Assembly: GCA_917880885.1 (NCBI GenBank)
Contig: OU862912.1
Span: 52,811,117-52,875,116 of the forward strand
Origin: Limnephilus marmoratus
Lineage: Eukaryota; Arthropoda; Insecta; Trichoptera; Limnephilidae
Direction: 5' to 3'
DNA: 64,000 nt
Position 1 is the first letter of the stretch. Each line of letters begins with the position of its first letter. Both the position numbers and the translations under genes were made by a program. Of the stretch, positions 22,330 through 35,585 are shown one piece after another. The notes beneath the pieces are model-generated. The model saw nothing but the letters and a program-made list of their open reading frames with translations, was not told the DNA's origin and ran no database searches.

Positions 22330-23920
22330 ATGTAGGTCTCTTTTTTTATTTTTAATGGTTTATTCGTATTTGGGTTTCGTCAACAAAGGCATTTTTACCG
22401 TATCAACATTAAACCTTCGTTAAAAGGCATGATCTGAGAGTTATAAAAATGTAATTTTACCTTTTAGTAGCTTAGTGGACAAATGCATGTAGTTCTCACT
22501 TCTCACCCAGGTGAGGTGGGATTAATTTTTTTCGAGCTAAGTTCTCCATTGTTGCCCCAGAAACACTAATTAATATTATAAAAAAATCTTTTATAAATAC
22601 TTTCAGCTTCACAACTCTTAAGATTATAATAATCCGTTATTTTTGAGGCATCTGCACTAGTAAATAAATAAAATAGAAATGAAAATGATCTTTTTTTCAT
22701 TCTCTTAAGAGAGAAAACCGGAAATTTGTCATTTTTAAATCAAATTTTAGACGTATTGACTCTTTCCACAAAAAATAATAAATTGATTTCGAAAGATTGT
22801 TCTTTTATCTAGTAAAGGTAGGTATGTTTTAATGTTTGAGAATTTTTTTTTTAGTATTATAAGGTTATACCATAGGTCGTTGGTAGACTTGTTAAATTTT
22901 GTATTATAAAACACATATTTCAAATACATAAATCAATAAATTATCTGGGAAAGCTATGTTTCGGAATATTTAAATATTTAAAATCATTTAAAAAAAATCC
23001 GCACACGTGTTTTGTGACGAAAATACTTCAGTTTGTCTATTTATTTACTGTCTTACGAACTAATATATTTCAGATTTTTTTAACATTCTTATTTTGCTTA
23101 GACATTATTGAAAAATTATAAATACTAATGATCAAAAAATAATTACAAAAAGTACATCATTTTAATAGTTTTATCATCACGCCTTTCAGCATTTTTTAAT
23201 GTAGGTAGGTGTAGATTAGTGTAAATTATAGTATAAATTAGAGCAAATTTAGAATGAAATAAAATCGGTATTGCGTTATAATTTTAGAAAGCTGGTACGG
23301 AGAATAATTAGTCTTTCTCATCGGAACCGCCCGATACGATCGTAAGAATATCTTTCGACGAAATTTGGATTCTCGGCTGCTGGCTAGTTAAAGGCCCTTA
23401 ACTATTGTTTCATACTTTGAAAGTCCTCCCAAACATCAACTTGTCACGGGCACGGACAGCTGATATATAAATCTGAATTGTACTATTATTACACAATGGA
23501 ATGTTTTTTGAATATCCTACCTACTTAACTAATTGAAATTTCAATTGAACCCATTTTGTGATGACGAAAGCCTCATTAAATTTTTCTACCTACGTACCCC
23601 CTTTGTAAAATACACATAATAAATTCACCAAGGTTTGCTCCAATCCCATAAATGAACAATGGTTAAGTATTTATTTACCGTTAATCATTATTATTGGTTT
23701 TCCCTCTTGTTCTGTTCGAAGACTTGATCACTTTTCGGTAAGAAGTCTTCAGAATTTATAATGGATAAAATATTCGTGTCAGAACTTGAGATCTGCCAGG
23801 TCAAATATTATGTTTAAGCCACGCCCATAAAAGGAATATAAAGAAAATATACAAAACATCATAATCCACGCCCATAAAGAAATCTAAAGAAATTATACAA
23901 TATTTGTCGGGAAACGCTTG
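22330..23920. other. unassigned AT-rich DNA
   Basis: No reading frame with family resemblance and no repeat recognised. Confidence 0.45.
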
Positions 23921-23924
23921 CCCA

Positions 23925-24181
23925 GCATATTTACACGGTTGACATTTATCACATGAGAACGGGTCACTTCTTCGACTCGCTCTTGTGTTCAACAGCTCGG
24001 CTGCGGAACGATTTGCCAGCCTCTGTGTGTTTTCCTCTTTCCTGCAACATGGTTCTCTTCAAAGCCAATGTTCATTCCTCCCTCTCCTCTAAAAGACCCT
24101 CCACACAGCATCTCGGATGACATAGGCCCTGAGGGAAATTATTTTCCTCATGGCCTCTTATGTGGAGTTATGTAAAAAAAA
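23925..24181 (+). pseudogene. CR1-like LINE 3' end sharing the family D tail
   Basis: The frame FFDSLLCSTARLRNDLPASV is the C-terminal F-S-R-S-F...RLWN-x-LP motif of CR1-type LINEs, with arginine in place of the usual tryptophan. It runs into the 3' tail CTCCACACAGCATCTC, the hairpin GGCCCTGAGG...CCTCATGGCC (24125-24155) and GTGGAGTTATG plus A-run. That tail is also the tail of family D. Confidence 0.65.
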
Positions 24182-24654
24182 GATTAATTTGTGTTATTTC
24201 ACAATTATTTCATTATGAGCGTAGCGAAGTCCAGTTTTAACATGAACGTTTTACGTTTCGTATCTCTGTAAATGTATTTGTATGTTCTGTTTCAAGATGG
24301 TAGCCATTTTGATGGTTCAGATAATATCATTTTTTCAAACCTGAAATCATCGTGTTTATTGGATATTTTTATTCGCATTTTTTTCAGTATTATGGTAGGT
24401 ACCTACCTGCCTGAAGATAGTTTGAAAAAAAAAGAAAATTTTGAAAGAATTAGTCATTACATTATGTGAGTTATTTCCAAATAATGACTCATGGGTTTAT
24501 TTTCCAGCATAATCAAGTATTTGAAATTGGCTTAAGAGTGGCGAGTGGATTATATTTTTTGTTAATTTTTCAAAAGCTTTCGAATTGTGAGAATTTTTGT
24601 TAATTTCCAGCTGGTCTAAAACATTATTATTAAAAAAAGATTAACAATTATTAC

Positions 24655-25065
24655 ATGTAATAATTATTAGCCTGAAACACTCATCTCCATTGAAGAAATC
24701 TCCTGAGAAAAGATACATGCCGCCGACGGGACTTGAACCCGCGTCCTTCTGATATCCGGTCAACTGCTCTTTAAAACCACTGAGCTACGTCGGCTTATCT
24801 CCCACCCGCCAAATAATTCAATATATACTAGTGTTCCATTCAACAATTACTGCTTATTACATTTTTCCACCTGCAAACAACCAACCATATTTTTATATGG
24901 GAAAGGCATTGTAAGTGCTCAATCTCCCACTAGGTGGCGTCGAGACAAATTATGTCTACATTTTTTGGCGAAATACTTTAACTTGTCAAATATTAAATAT
25001 TATTTAATATATGATAAACTAATGTTTAAAACAAGATTTTTATGCATAGCACAAAGGGGAACAAT
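24655..25065 (-). repeat. tRNA-containing repeat family B, copy 1
   Basis: The minus strand holds a tRNA-like sequence at 24719-24794, with D-stem GCTC/GAGC, T-loop TTCAAGT and a nearly paired acceptor stem. About 270 bp of shared sequence lies on its 5' side and about 50 bp on its 3' side. Both outer ends carry TAATAATTATT-type words, and at the left they form the palindrome AATTATTACATGTAATAATT. Copies: 25066-25225, 53207-53450, 57675-58115. Confidence 0.7.
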
Positions 25066-25225
25066 TATTATAAGTAATAATTATTAGTCTGAAACACTCA
25101 TCTACATTGAAAAAAATCTCCTGAGAAAATATACATGCCGCCGACGGGACTTGAACCCGCGTCCTTCCGATATACCTACGGTCAACTGCTCTTTAACCAC
25201 TGAGCTACGTCGGCTTATCTCCTAC
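25066..25225 (-). repeat. tRNA-containing repeat family B, copy 2
   Basis: Directly abuts copy 1 in the same orientation. tRNA-like part 25137-25214. It stops just past the tRNA-like 5' end (GGCTTATCTCCTAC), so it lacks the 270-bp leader of the other copies. Confidence 0.65.
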
Positions 25226-25791
25226 TAAAAAAAATGTTTTTGCGCCCTTTATTTCGTACGGAGTTGGCTTTTTATTATCACTAAATTAATGGTGTTTATC
25301 TAGGAGATGTTTGGCATATTGTGGCTGTATTTTATTATTATTTTTTAAACGATCGCATGTGTTTTTCGCATGATTTTCAAAATCATAAAATATGAGCCAA
25401 ATATTTTAAGTGTCCTCGCACTAAACACTCCACGTTACAAGACAGAGAGAGGCCTGTGAATCCGTCAAAAACTTTTTTCATCAGACAGCGGCATCGTGTA
25501 GTTTTTGTCGTTGAATAAAGGTTTTAGTTTGCTAGCAAACACCTGTAGGGCCAGACAGACATAGGTGTTGTATGTCAAATATGTAAATCTCTCGGGAAGA
25601 GAATGGCCCGGGGCTGCCTAAGGACTAGGGACTAGGGGCCGGGGTAGGTAAGGAAGGCGTCGTTCTAAACACTATATCTACCCCTAACTTTGCGCCCACT
25701 TTGAAGTGTTAGGGATAAGGCCCGCGGGGGATGCTCACTTAACACGGAATTATGTGCATATTTATTTCAAGTAAATTATATGTTCTTACAA

Positions 25792-25853
25792 CCTCCCTGG
25801 CTTAGTGGTAAGTACTTTGTCTTTGTATCTAAAAGTTGCGGGTTTGAGTGACT
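25792..25853 (+). repeat. tRNA-like sequence, probable SINE head
   Basis: Box A-like TGGCTTAGTGGTAAG and box B-like GGGTTTGAGTGACTCC at tRNA spacing. The acceptor stem does not pair, so it is not a functional tRNA. The family is different from A, B, C and I. Confidence 0.45.
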
Positions 25854-25859
25854 CCATTT

Positions 25860-26640
25860 CATTTCACTTCAGAGTGATTTTTTAATTTTATTTGACCCCA
25901 TTCTTCATGGACGAAATACAAAACAGATGGATCTGAAAACTATTTTGATTAAAGAAAAGGATTTACATTCAAAGGTCGTTTTTGAAAAAACGTTGTTCAA
26001 TTAAGGTGACGATTTATGTAATTATATTTGTAAAGTATGTTGTAATGTTTTTAAAAGAAATAAAATAATTGAATTTAATTGAAACGCTCTGCATAAATTT
26101 ATATATATTTTTGTGAAAATTGTGATAAAATGTTGTAGCCGAGCAACCGAACAACCTTAAAGGTATTATTCTCTCCGGTCTAGTGCATAACGATGCAAAC
26201 ATATTCCGGTTTCAACGTTTGTTCCGTCCGCCTGCTTTTCTTCCAAGCGAGATAATTGTTAAATCTGTGCTAACTTATTGTAACATAAGTTTCAATGTAA
26301 ATTTATTTGACTCGCGTTAATCAAGAGTTATTATTGAAAACCTCCACAACACACGCATCCAGTTTATAGACGTGGCAAGGCCTGTAAACTGTCAAACCCT
26401 CTGAATAAAATATCTAATCATAACCTACATTGATTAATTAATTAATTTATTTTAAATTTCTGCAATTAGATAGTTTGCAGTACATCATTATGCTCTATAT
26501 TGTGAGGGTCTCAAATTTCTGATATTTTAGTTAATAAATTTGTGCTAAATGATAATTAAAACACAATTGTTTACCGACCAACTGGCCGCTCCTAAATCAT
26601 TTGGCTATTAATTTTCATTCAGAGTATTCAAGAATAGGTG
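25860..26640. other. unassigned AT-rich DNA
   Basis: Nothing recognised. A low-copy repeat (family N) begins at about 26642. Confidence 0.4.
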
Positions 26641-26641
26641 A

Positions 26642-27262
26642 ATTGCATAGACATCCAAATTCAATAGACCAGAAGATACGGATGAGGGGTAAAACCAAAC
26701 TATGGGAGGGGAAGAGGGGAAAGATGACTGTGATTCGTTAAAAAATCAATCTGACAGTATATAGGCATCTTGCATTATAATATCACCAATTAGTTCTTAA
26801 AAGCAAAATCTGCTTTGAATGAATAGACCTTTTTACATGGGAGCGCGAATTGCTTGCCACGTTAATAACATATTTGCGAAGGCCAAATGCTCGCCCCGAA
26901 AAGGTTCGCCCCTATTCACATAGCATTATTTTGTTGCCGTATTTAGTTAAGACACTTTTACAAATGTTTCATAATTTACTTACACATGTAACCAGTGACG
27001 AGTTCACTCTGGAGAAACGCCCACATTCGCTATGTTCTAGGTAGGTGTATAGCACAAGCTCTCATATATTGCCGTGTAATTGGGTAAAATGTATAGATGT
27101 TAGCTCTACGCTGGTTAGGACAAGAATGATGACGTCACATTTTTTTGATTCAAGCGAGGCTTTCGTAAGCCCAGCTGGCTCCAAGGCGGAGCTATAGCCA
27201 GCTCCATGGGGAGGGGGTAATAATACGTTTTTATCACTTAAGGCATATGTCCGTGGTGAATT
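26642..27262 (+). repeat. dispersed repeat family N, copy 1
   Basis: It aligns over its whole length with 45914-46555: GATGAGGGGTAAAACCAAAC, GCGCGAATTGCTTGCCACGT, AATGATGACGTCACA, AATAATACGTTTTTATCACT. I see no terminal repeats, tRNA or coding region. It may be a MITE, or a large SINE with eroded ends. Confidence 0.65.
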
Positions 27263-27369
27263 GTTATTATACAAAGTTGAATTGTTAATATTATACAAAG
27301 TTGAATTGTTAATATTTTAAGTTGCAATAAAATGTAGCTAGGGGATATCACACTCCATATACCATTATT

Positions 27370-27670
27370 CCCCATTTTCATTCAGATTCAATCGAAAAAT
27401 TAAACATAAATTCCTAAGACACATCAATTTTAAACTCGGTAATCATTGAAAGCATTTACCATATTTACTTGATGAAAGAAATAAATTTATTATTAAAATT
27501 CCCAGATCGAAGAATTATATCCGACTTAATATTTAAGATCGAATTTGTAAATGGTGGAATAGGCTACCCTGATTTAATTAATATAATTGAACTTGGTCTA
27601 TCTGTCATAGTTAAAGGTCGATATGCAGTCTCTTCGCGGAATAACTGGTTTATCCTAGGTTTGACCAAAG
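27370..27670 (+). pseudogene. CR1/Jockey-type LINE C-terminal fragment
   Basis: The plus frame contains PDRRIISDLIFKIEFVNGGI, then YPDLINIIELGLS, then SSRNNWFI. In Jockey and CR1 LINEs the region after the thumb reads L..RR..D..F..K..NG.ID.PDLL..I, so this fits. It is short, starts without a natural ATG, and lacks RT motifs. Confidence 0.5.
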
Positions 27671-27679
27671 CCTTCGGGC

Positions 27680-28187
27680 CAAAGACTTCAAGTCAGACCT
27701 GACGATTGACTAGTGAAACCTGGGAGCGCCGGAGCTTCGAGGATTGACTATAACATATCTACCAAAGCTACTCGTTCCAAGATCCTGTTTAAATGTACAA
27801 TACCCGGACTGAGCACTGCAAACACTCGCTTGTAATAGATAAGTTTGTAATGGATTCGCAGATGTGATGGATTTCTGTATTTAACTGGACGAAAGGTGGT
27901 TGCAAGAAGGCTATACCAATCTTTCATTTCAAACAATATTAATTTAGCCTACCTACTTAATTTCTGGTTAATGCAAGTTTATTTTTATTTTTATTTCTAC
28001 ACACCTTACATAATACATAATTTAGACAATAAGTCGGTAGTCCCGCGAAGCTGCCACAAGGCTGCTTGTCTGTAGGTTCTACCTCAATATATGTATATTC
28101 ATTAATGTGTGAAGTAAAAAAACTTATTTATGATATCTAAAATTTTAAAGGAAAATGAATATAATGACATCCAAATCCTAAAAAAAC
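27680..28187. other. unassigned DNA
   Basis: Nothing recognised. Confidence 0.4.
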
Positions 28188-28360
28188 GAGTGTGCTTTAA
28201 ACCACGCGACTGAAGTAAAACTTCACTAACTTATATCTCCCTCTCAACTTCCGTTCGCCTCGCCCGATCACACTTTTCGTAACGCTCTCGTCACGCATTC
28301 ACCAGCTTACTCCCCAAGTCAAGCGGTGCGTAAAGAAGTTTTTACTTTAAAAAACTTTTT
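28188..28360 (+). repeat. dispersed repeat family J, copy 2
   Basis: AACGAGTGTGCTTTAAACCA, CGACTGAAGTAAAACTTC and the following C-rich middle correspond to the copy at 20024. The right end reads AAAGAAGTTTTTACTTTAAA. Confidence 0.5.
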
Positions 28361-28787
28361 ATATTATCAATAAATAAGTTACTAAGCCTAATTACATATT
28401 TTGTATGTATTTGTTATTTGTATTTCTTATTTATAGCATGGCGAGCTTGTATTCCTTATATTAGCAATTTACAAACTTTAATGCACAAATTACTAAATTA
28501 AAACAAATAAATAAATAAAATATACTTTCTTGTCGTTGTACGATCTAAATTCACATTTAATTTTTATTTCTTAAAATTATTTTTACTATCTTGTGCTTGT
28601 GACTAACTGTGACATGCAATTGTTTTTTATAGTATTTTTATACAGCTACAAACTGTCACAAAGCACTCTTTTTAGGGTGAATTACCAGTTTCAAAAAATA
28701 AACTCGGTCTACCCGTAGAAACAATAAACTACAACAACTTGAATGAATAAAAATTATTACAACTCTCAGATTTTTTTGACATCAGTT

Positions 28788-29054
28788 CCACGCTGGAGGC
28801 CAAGAGGTAAATAATTTCCCTCAGGGCCTAAGTTATCTTAGGGTATGCTGTGTGGAGGGTCTTTTTGAAAAAGGGAAGGATAGGAAATTCTGGGTAGGAA
28901 ACAGGTATGAGGGGTGGGTAAAAGTCTGGGGCTCAATGGGTCCAGGAATGACGGACGTATGAATCCATCCCTCCAATTGCGGTGCAAGGCGATAGGTCGA
29001 GAGCGTCAAAAAGGTTAAAAGTCTCTCAACCAGTCTCTCTCGATCTCGCCCATC
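28788..29054 (-). repeat. family D, 5'-truncated copy
   Basis: Reverse-orientation copy with the GAGGCC...CTCAGGGCCT hairpin at the left and the body as far as CTCTCCC-type words at the right. The first 190 bp or so of the family are missing. Confidence 0.65.
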
Positions 29055-29391
29055 AGGACACACTTCACCCTGCGGAGTGCAGCCGGAATAATTCAGCGAA
29101 GTTCACAATGTGCACTCGTACTTGCACCAGTAGCACAGGTTTCGACGCTACCAGGTGCAGATTCCTTACACCGCGTCTTGCATCAATATTAATTTAGCTG
29201 GATTATCTCTTGCATTTGAGGAGTGAGCGGCACTTTCGTGTAGCTCTTGTGAGTGCAGTTCATTCATCTGCACCAGTAGCTACAATGTATCTGATATATT
29301 GGAATTGAAACTAAGAAGTTGCTTTTAAAAGTGGGGAACACTGGCCTAGTTAGGTATAATAATATTAATGCGTTTATAACTCTCTCCGACT

Positions 29392-29744
29392 CCGACGCCT
29401 TCCGTGGTCGAGGGGCAATTCTCTCGACCTGCGATCCAGAGATCACGGGTTCAAATCTTATTTGATTGATTTGTTTTATTACAATTCAATCATTTAAAAT
29501 AACGTAAGATATATATTTGCGGCACATTCCAAAGTGGAAGATACTCTCAATATCGCCCTGTAAGACCGCCATTCAGAATTGAAACGTTGCTTGGAATGGT
29601 TTTAGCCGTGTTTGGTGACTAGATCTGCAAAGCTAGATTCTTCCTCATTTCCTTCCCCTTCCCCTCATAACACAATCGGGGATATTAGGGAATACCACAG
29701 CCTTCAGAGCAGGGAGACAATTGGGATTCTTGAAAGGTATTCAC
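29392..29744 (+). repeat. SINE family A, copy 3 (plus strand)
   Basis: The tRNA-like head at 29392-29460 (GTGGTCGAGGGGC and GGGTTCAAATCTT) is followed by the complete body, ending GGTATTCACA and an A-run. This copy shows the family polarity: tRNA at the 5' end, TATTCAC at the 3' end. Confidence 0.75.
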
Positions 29745-29930
29745 ATTTAAAAAAACGACGAAAAAAATTTTTTTTCTTCTCATAAGCACCTCTTTTAAAA
29801 TTCAAAATTCAGGAGCCAGGAGACGGTCCGCGGAAGGGCGAGATCGGAGCAGCAGCATCAAGTCAACAGAGTCGTGAGTTGAGTGCTGTTTGTAAAATTT
29901 TCTGCTTTTATTGATTGTATCTGTGTGAAG

Positions 29931-30059
29931 ATGGAAGGGGGAGAACTGCCCAGGTTTTGTCATTTGAGGGACAAACTGGAGACGTTCGTGTTGCAATACG
30001 AACAGTTCATCCTCGTCAATGATGACAAGTTAAATTCGATAATCCAAAGAGGACGGTAG
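29931..30059 (+). CDS. 42-residue ORF, possible first exon
   Basis: ATG at 29931 opens MEGGELPRFCHLRDKLETFV and continues with LQYEQFILVNDDKLNSIIQR to a TAG. The composition is protein-like and charged, and the region is GC-richer than its surroundings. Near the end GGACG is followed by GTAGAC, a possible splice donor, so it could be exon 1 of a longer gene. The upstream 100 bp (GAGACGGTCCGCGGAAGG) are also GC-rich and could be a leader. I cannot exclude a gag-like transposon leader. No homologue comes to mind. Confidence 0.3.
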   Translation: MEGGELPRFCHLRDKLETFVLQYEQFILVNDDKLNSIIQRGR

Positions 30060-30546
30060 ACAGCAATCACACCCTTTTATACGTTCCTCATGCTGTCTCA
30101 CTCATACACGCATGTCTCTTTCATACCGCAAGACATACGTTCACCACAAATATTAGCGTAAATTTCAAATTACATCATATCTGCAAATGATTTTTTAAAT
30201 TTATTTGATGTAGCAAGAACCGCAGGCAGTTGTCATTTTGATGATAGCCCAGAAGACCATGCAGAACAAGCCAGCTCAACAAAGGTCATACACCATATTA
30301 ACGAATCGATTTTATTGGAACACGTTGAGGGATAGTTGACTAGAAAAAAATCATGTTTTACATAATTAGTCACAACGCAGGAGGAACTGAATCTCCAAAT
30401 TTGATGAACGAGACACCAATTTCTGCCGCCTTTTTGTTTGATTTTAGTGCTTCAATCGCCAACATAATATTAATTTCTTTGTGCAGTGCTTTCAATTAAA
30501 ACTTGAAGGATATTGTTGCAAGGGTTTTTTTAACATTTTTTAAATA
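30060..30546. other. unassigned DNA
   Basis: Nothing recognised. Confidence 0.4.
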
Positions 30547-30812
30547 CCTGCTGGCTGGAGGGTTGGATCGGGAGAGACCGGATACGGGAGACCCTTTGAC
30601 CTCTCCAGCCAGACTCTCGCCAACGTCTTGCGTAGCAGTGGAGGGGATGGATTCATACGTCACTCCTGGATACGCTGATCTCCAGATACCTACCCACCTC
30701 GTCGTACCGTTTTCCTTAGCTAAATTTCCTCTCCTTCCTTCTCTTTAAAAGATGATATAGGCTCCGAGGGGAAAATATTTTCCTCAGGGCCTCTTATGGG
30801 CAGTGTAATACA
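30547..30812 (+). repeat. family D, 5'-truncated copy
   Basis: It begins at the CTGGAGGGTTGGATCGGGAG part of the body and keeps the 3' part with the hairpin and CTCTTATGGGCAGTG end. Confidence 0.65.
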
Positions 30813-31248
30813 TATACGTATAATGTATAAAAATAAAATAACATCCTTGCAAGCGATCTAGGAAAGTGCTGAATACACGTGCCCTAAGCACTGCGAACTA
30901 GAATTTTATACCTCTCTTTCTATGTGAAAATACCCGACATTGTTTACTCGGGTTAAGTCTACAACTTTCCCCTCTCGGCAACAGATGTTTCGCCCGTTAA
31001 ACTCGACACTTGCAAATAAACCTTCAGAATATGTTCAAACTCACAAGAAATATGAACAGTCCACAAAATAAGGTGTCAGGGTAAAAAGCTACTTCTTTTA
31101 ATTACTGTATCTTCCTTTCTTTAAATATGGATACTTCAATGAAAACATTTTAATGAGAGAAACGAAGTATTTTTATTTATTTATTAACGTCCTTTTTAGG
31201 GGTTTGTACATAATATGTATAGTGAAAATTAAACAGTATTTATTGTAC

Positions 31249-31280
31249 GAGGCATGTTCATAAAATAAGCGTATTGAATA
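31249..31280 (+). mobile_element. possible lone mariner terminal repeat
   Basis: CGAGGCATGTTCATAAAATA directly follows TA and resembles the terminal inverted repeat of insect mariners. I found no matching second end or transposase nearby, so it is a solo end at best. Confidence 0.3.
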
Positions 31281-31347
31281 TTTTTTTTGAAAATATGTAT
31301 TAGAAAAAAAATTACAGAATATTACAAATACACTCAACAATATTCTC

Positions 31348-31537
31348 TATATGTCAGACTGGAGCCCAGGTAGGTGAATTGATCGACCACTTCGTATGAG
31401 TAGTTGTCTTTGAATTGTGCACTACTTCTTCTTCTGTGTGAAGGGTTCCTGCTCTGTATCATCATTTTCGTTTTGTTGACATTAACCTGCAGTCCTACTT
31501 CCCGTGCCGCTGTTTCTAAAGGATCGAAGACCCCCTT
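31348..31537 (-). pseudogene. RTE-type LINE fragment
   Basis: The minus strand reads AAREVGLQVNVNKTKMMIQS, then YSYEVVDQFTYLGSSLT. In RTE LINEs the post-catalytic RT region has GLxxNxxKTK followed by YLGS, so the assignment is good. Only about 60 codons remain. Confidence 0.7.
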
Positions 31538-31927
31538 AATTAATTACTTGTATTCATGTTACCTCCTAATATTTATTTACATTGTTCATTATATAATGAA
31601 AATAATTTAAAAAAATTCAGCATATTACATTCAGAAACGTTTCAGCTAGCTTAAAGGCATTGAAATTGTATTGTAAAGTACACGTAGTAGGCCATAGAAT
31701 TTCCACGTATTTATATTGAAAAGAAGGAAAATTCCGGTAATGGAAGAAAGCATGGTTAATATTGTCTCAAGTTTGAATAAGAGATTGTTCAAGAAAACCG
31801 ATGAAAAATTCACGTCGTAACTTCAGCGCCGTCGCGTATTCATCCAGGAAAATATTAATTTTAAAATATTGCTAAAGGGAATTAAATGAAACAGTGAGGG
31901 GCTTTAGCACAGTTTCTCAAACTCAAA

Positions 31928-32040
31928 TTAGTTTTTTTTTCGTTATTTACTTTTGGGGTGTTACTGCGTGTTGCGCACCTAATTTTTTAGCCAACATTTT
32001 GGTTAGCGTTACAGTGTCCATTATCAGGGCTCAGCTGTTC
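31928..32040 (+). repeat. family E copy
   Basis: TTTTGGGGTGTTACTGCGTG, TTAGCCAACATTTTGGTTAG and CAGTGTCCATTATCAGGGC match the family consensus order. Confidence 0.55.
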
Positions 32041-32750
32041 CGGATGTGACAAAATTAACATTTTCGAGCATGTAAACTCGGCCACCCTGACAAATCGGCA
32101 AGCGCCGAGCATTTAATCGAAACCAGCTATTACTTTGGATTTGTTCCTGAAGTGCTGAGAAGACCCAAAACTCAGACCCAAGACCCAAAACTCTACTACG
32201 GAGGCAATTGAAATTCACAAAAATAACATATTCATAATGATTACCTTATACTTGCAAGAATATCCACCAAGAATAAGTATAAGCGTGTTGGCTTGTGACT
32301 GTGCAGCGGCAGGTTCCAACCTGTTTTTGATGGTTTGTTTATTTACGGTATTTCTTCTTATCCGTGTTATTTGAGAGTACAGTACTTCGATCAGAGAAGA
32401 TGTATTCGTCAAGCAGCGATAGTGAAAGTACGGAAAAAAATAATGCTACAACCTAACTGCAGTTCATACCAGATGAAATTGCCAATGCCCCTGTGATTTT
32501 GGAAAAATTCTTTGTAATCACGAACAGGTGTTGATAAACGTTGCTTGTACTGTTTAATCTATCTCAGTTCCACAACATCTGCCATCGCTACAACTGATCA
32601 CTACACGACTTAGTCTGCTACTGACCACACTCGAAATTATTGAAGCATATCCTTTTTATTTAGAGTAAAGTTTATTTAGTTTATTTAACGTTTATGACCA
32701 AACACCTTTTGTGAAGGATATGCCCATAAATTAAGGAAGAGGGCAGCAGG
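32041..32750. other. unassigned DNA
   Basis: Short open stretches only. Nothing recognised. Confidence 0.4.
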
Positions 32751-32755
32751 CACGC

Positions 32756-32820
32756 GGGTGGTATGGATTTTATGAAGGTTGGTTTCGTTAGCCACAGCAA
32801 TGTGTTGACGAGTCTGCTAG
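32756..32820 (+). mobile_element. Helitron 3' end remnant
   Basis: TTAGCCACAGCAATGTG and GAGTCTGCTAG before a T correspond to the 3' end of the Helitron at 4104. The 5' part is not recognisable. Confidence 0.5.
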
Positions 32821-33138
32821 TACTATATAAGTATAAGATTTTACTCGGAATATTATGAATGCGAGCTGAAGGATTTTCTTTATATTCTGCAAGTGTAAAA
32901 TAACCTTTTTTTATTAATACGGCCCATTGACTTGACTGGTTTCTTTGAGCACTCACCAAGGCCCGAGATATGTCACTATTGAAACTTTCGGAAAGAAGAA
33001 TAAGCACAGATTTGACACTATTACATAAAATACTGCATTACAAAATTGACTGTCCTGAATTACTTCAATTTATCAATATTCATGTTCCCAAAAAATCATG
33101 CCGACATTTATTACTTCAATAACACCAAGACACTAGCC

Positions 33139-34131
<993 letters not shown>

Positions 34132-34139
34132 CACTAGCC

Positions 34140-35235
34140 TATCAAAATTCTCGTATTCCGAGACTTTACAGTCTCGGAAATAAATATTCTAATCTGGGCG
34201 ATATATTTCATATTAAAACTAATCGGTATAAATGTTGTATATTCTATAATTTTATTCTTTAAGACACAAATAGACCTATCTATCATACCTTAGTACCTAC
34301 CAAATAACTTCTATGCTACTACTATATTGTTTGGAAGAATCTCTTAAATTCAATTATATGCGTGAGGATTCTTAGTTTCGGTTTATATTTTTATCTATGT
34401 GTACTTTGTTGCAACGTTTTTTTTGTCATTACCTTTATATTTTCTTTATTGTTTAAATTTTTAAGTATTTACTTTGATACAAATAGTTTGTAAAAATTTT
34501 ATAAGAAAAGCCCACTAGGGCGTGTAATAAATAAATAAATAATTTTTTTTAATTATTTTATAGAGTCTTAGTCAATCATATCTAATATCATTATTTGTAA
34601 CTTTAAATGATTAAAACACATTCTTTAATTACGCGTTTCATTTCAGATTCAAAATGGTTGATTAACATCATGTCTACCTTTTACACCGAGCTTTCTCTAA
34701 TACACATTTAATTATCTCACATTTAATCATTACACATAATTATGTCAAACACGCTTTTAAACATATTACCAACTAGTAATAAATTTTTCGCCTCCTTACT
34801 GCCTTATTAAAGCTCCCGAGGCCATGCATTACCACCCCTAAGTTCCCTTTTCGAATATAATGGATATTATTACAGATATACATCACACATTTTAGGAATC
34901 ACTGATCTACTATTAATTTATCGTTCTTTCCACGCGGTTTTTCGACTTTTGTTTTCATAAGAGATAGACGGTGTTGTTCGATAGAAGGATTTATCGGCCA
35001 ATAAAACTTGGATTCTAACAATAGCAATGTGATCCACAATTGTTTGTTACCAATGTGTATTTTATGGTAATATTTTACTCTTGTTAAATTATTTAAAACC
35101 CAAAGCGACAAATACCGAATAAATTCAGGTTCTGCAAAGATTTGCCGACGATGGGAAATTCGTGGCAAAACATTTTCATTTTCGGACAGAAGATTGGACA
35201 AGGAATAAAAGAAGTTTGGCAGGAAAGAGTTTTTT
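34140..35235. other. unassigned AT-rich DNA
   Basis: A 100-codon minus-strand open stretch at 34899-35201 has mixed composition but no family I recognise, and could be chance. The rest shows nothing. Confidence 0.35.
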
Positions 35236-35585
35236 TTTAAATGAAAACTTCTTTGGCACCGTTATGATTTGATTTCTGATGAAACGGAAACAAGCTACAC
35301 TAAAAAGAGACAAACACATATATCTATAGGATTTAGCCTGCGAGACAATGATATAGAGTAATCGGTGTCCTCTTTGTGCGGTGCTCCGTAGAATAATCAA
35401 TATCAATATATATTATAAAAGAAAGTCCAAAAATCGTGCGGCCCTCAAAAACTCAAAAACGAGCCCCCGTACGATCATATAACTACATGGTGTGGTAGAT
35501 CTCTATCCCCCCTCTAGGATGAGGGGTCCCGTTTTCACCTAAAGGGCGTGCTTTTGAAGACATAAGGGCTGGGAGTTTCACCCCC

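Noticed and set aside
34899..35201. 100-codon minus-strand ORF
   Set aside because: Composition is plausible, but I recognise no motif and see no splice or promoter support. Kept only as a mention.
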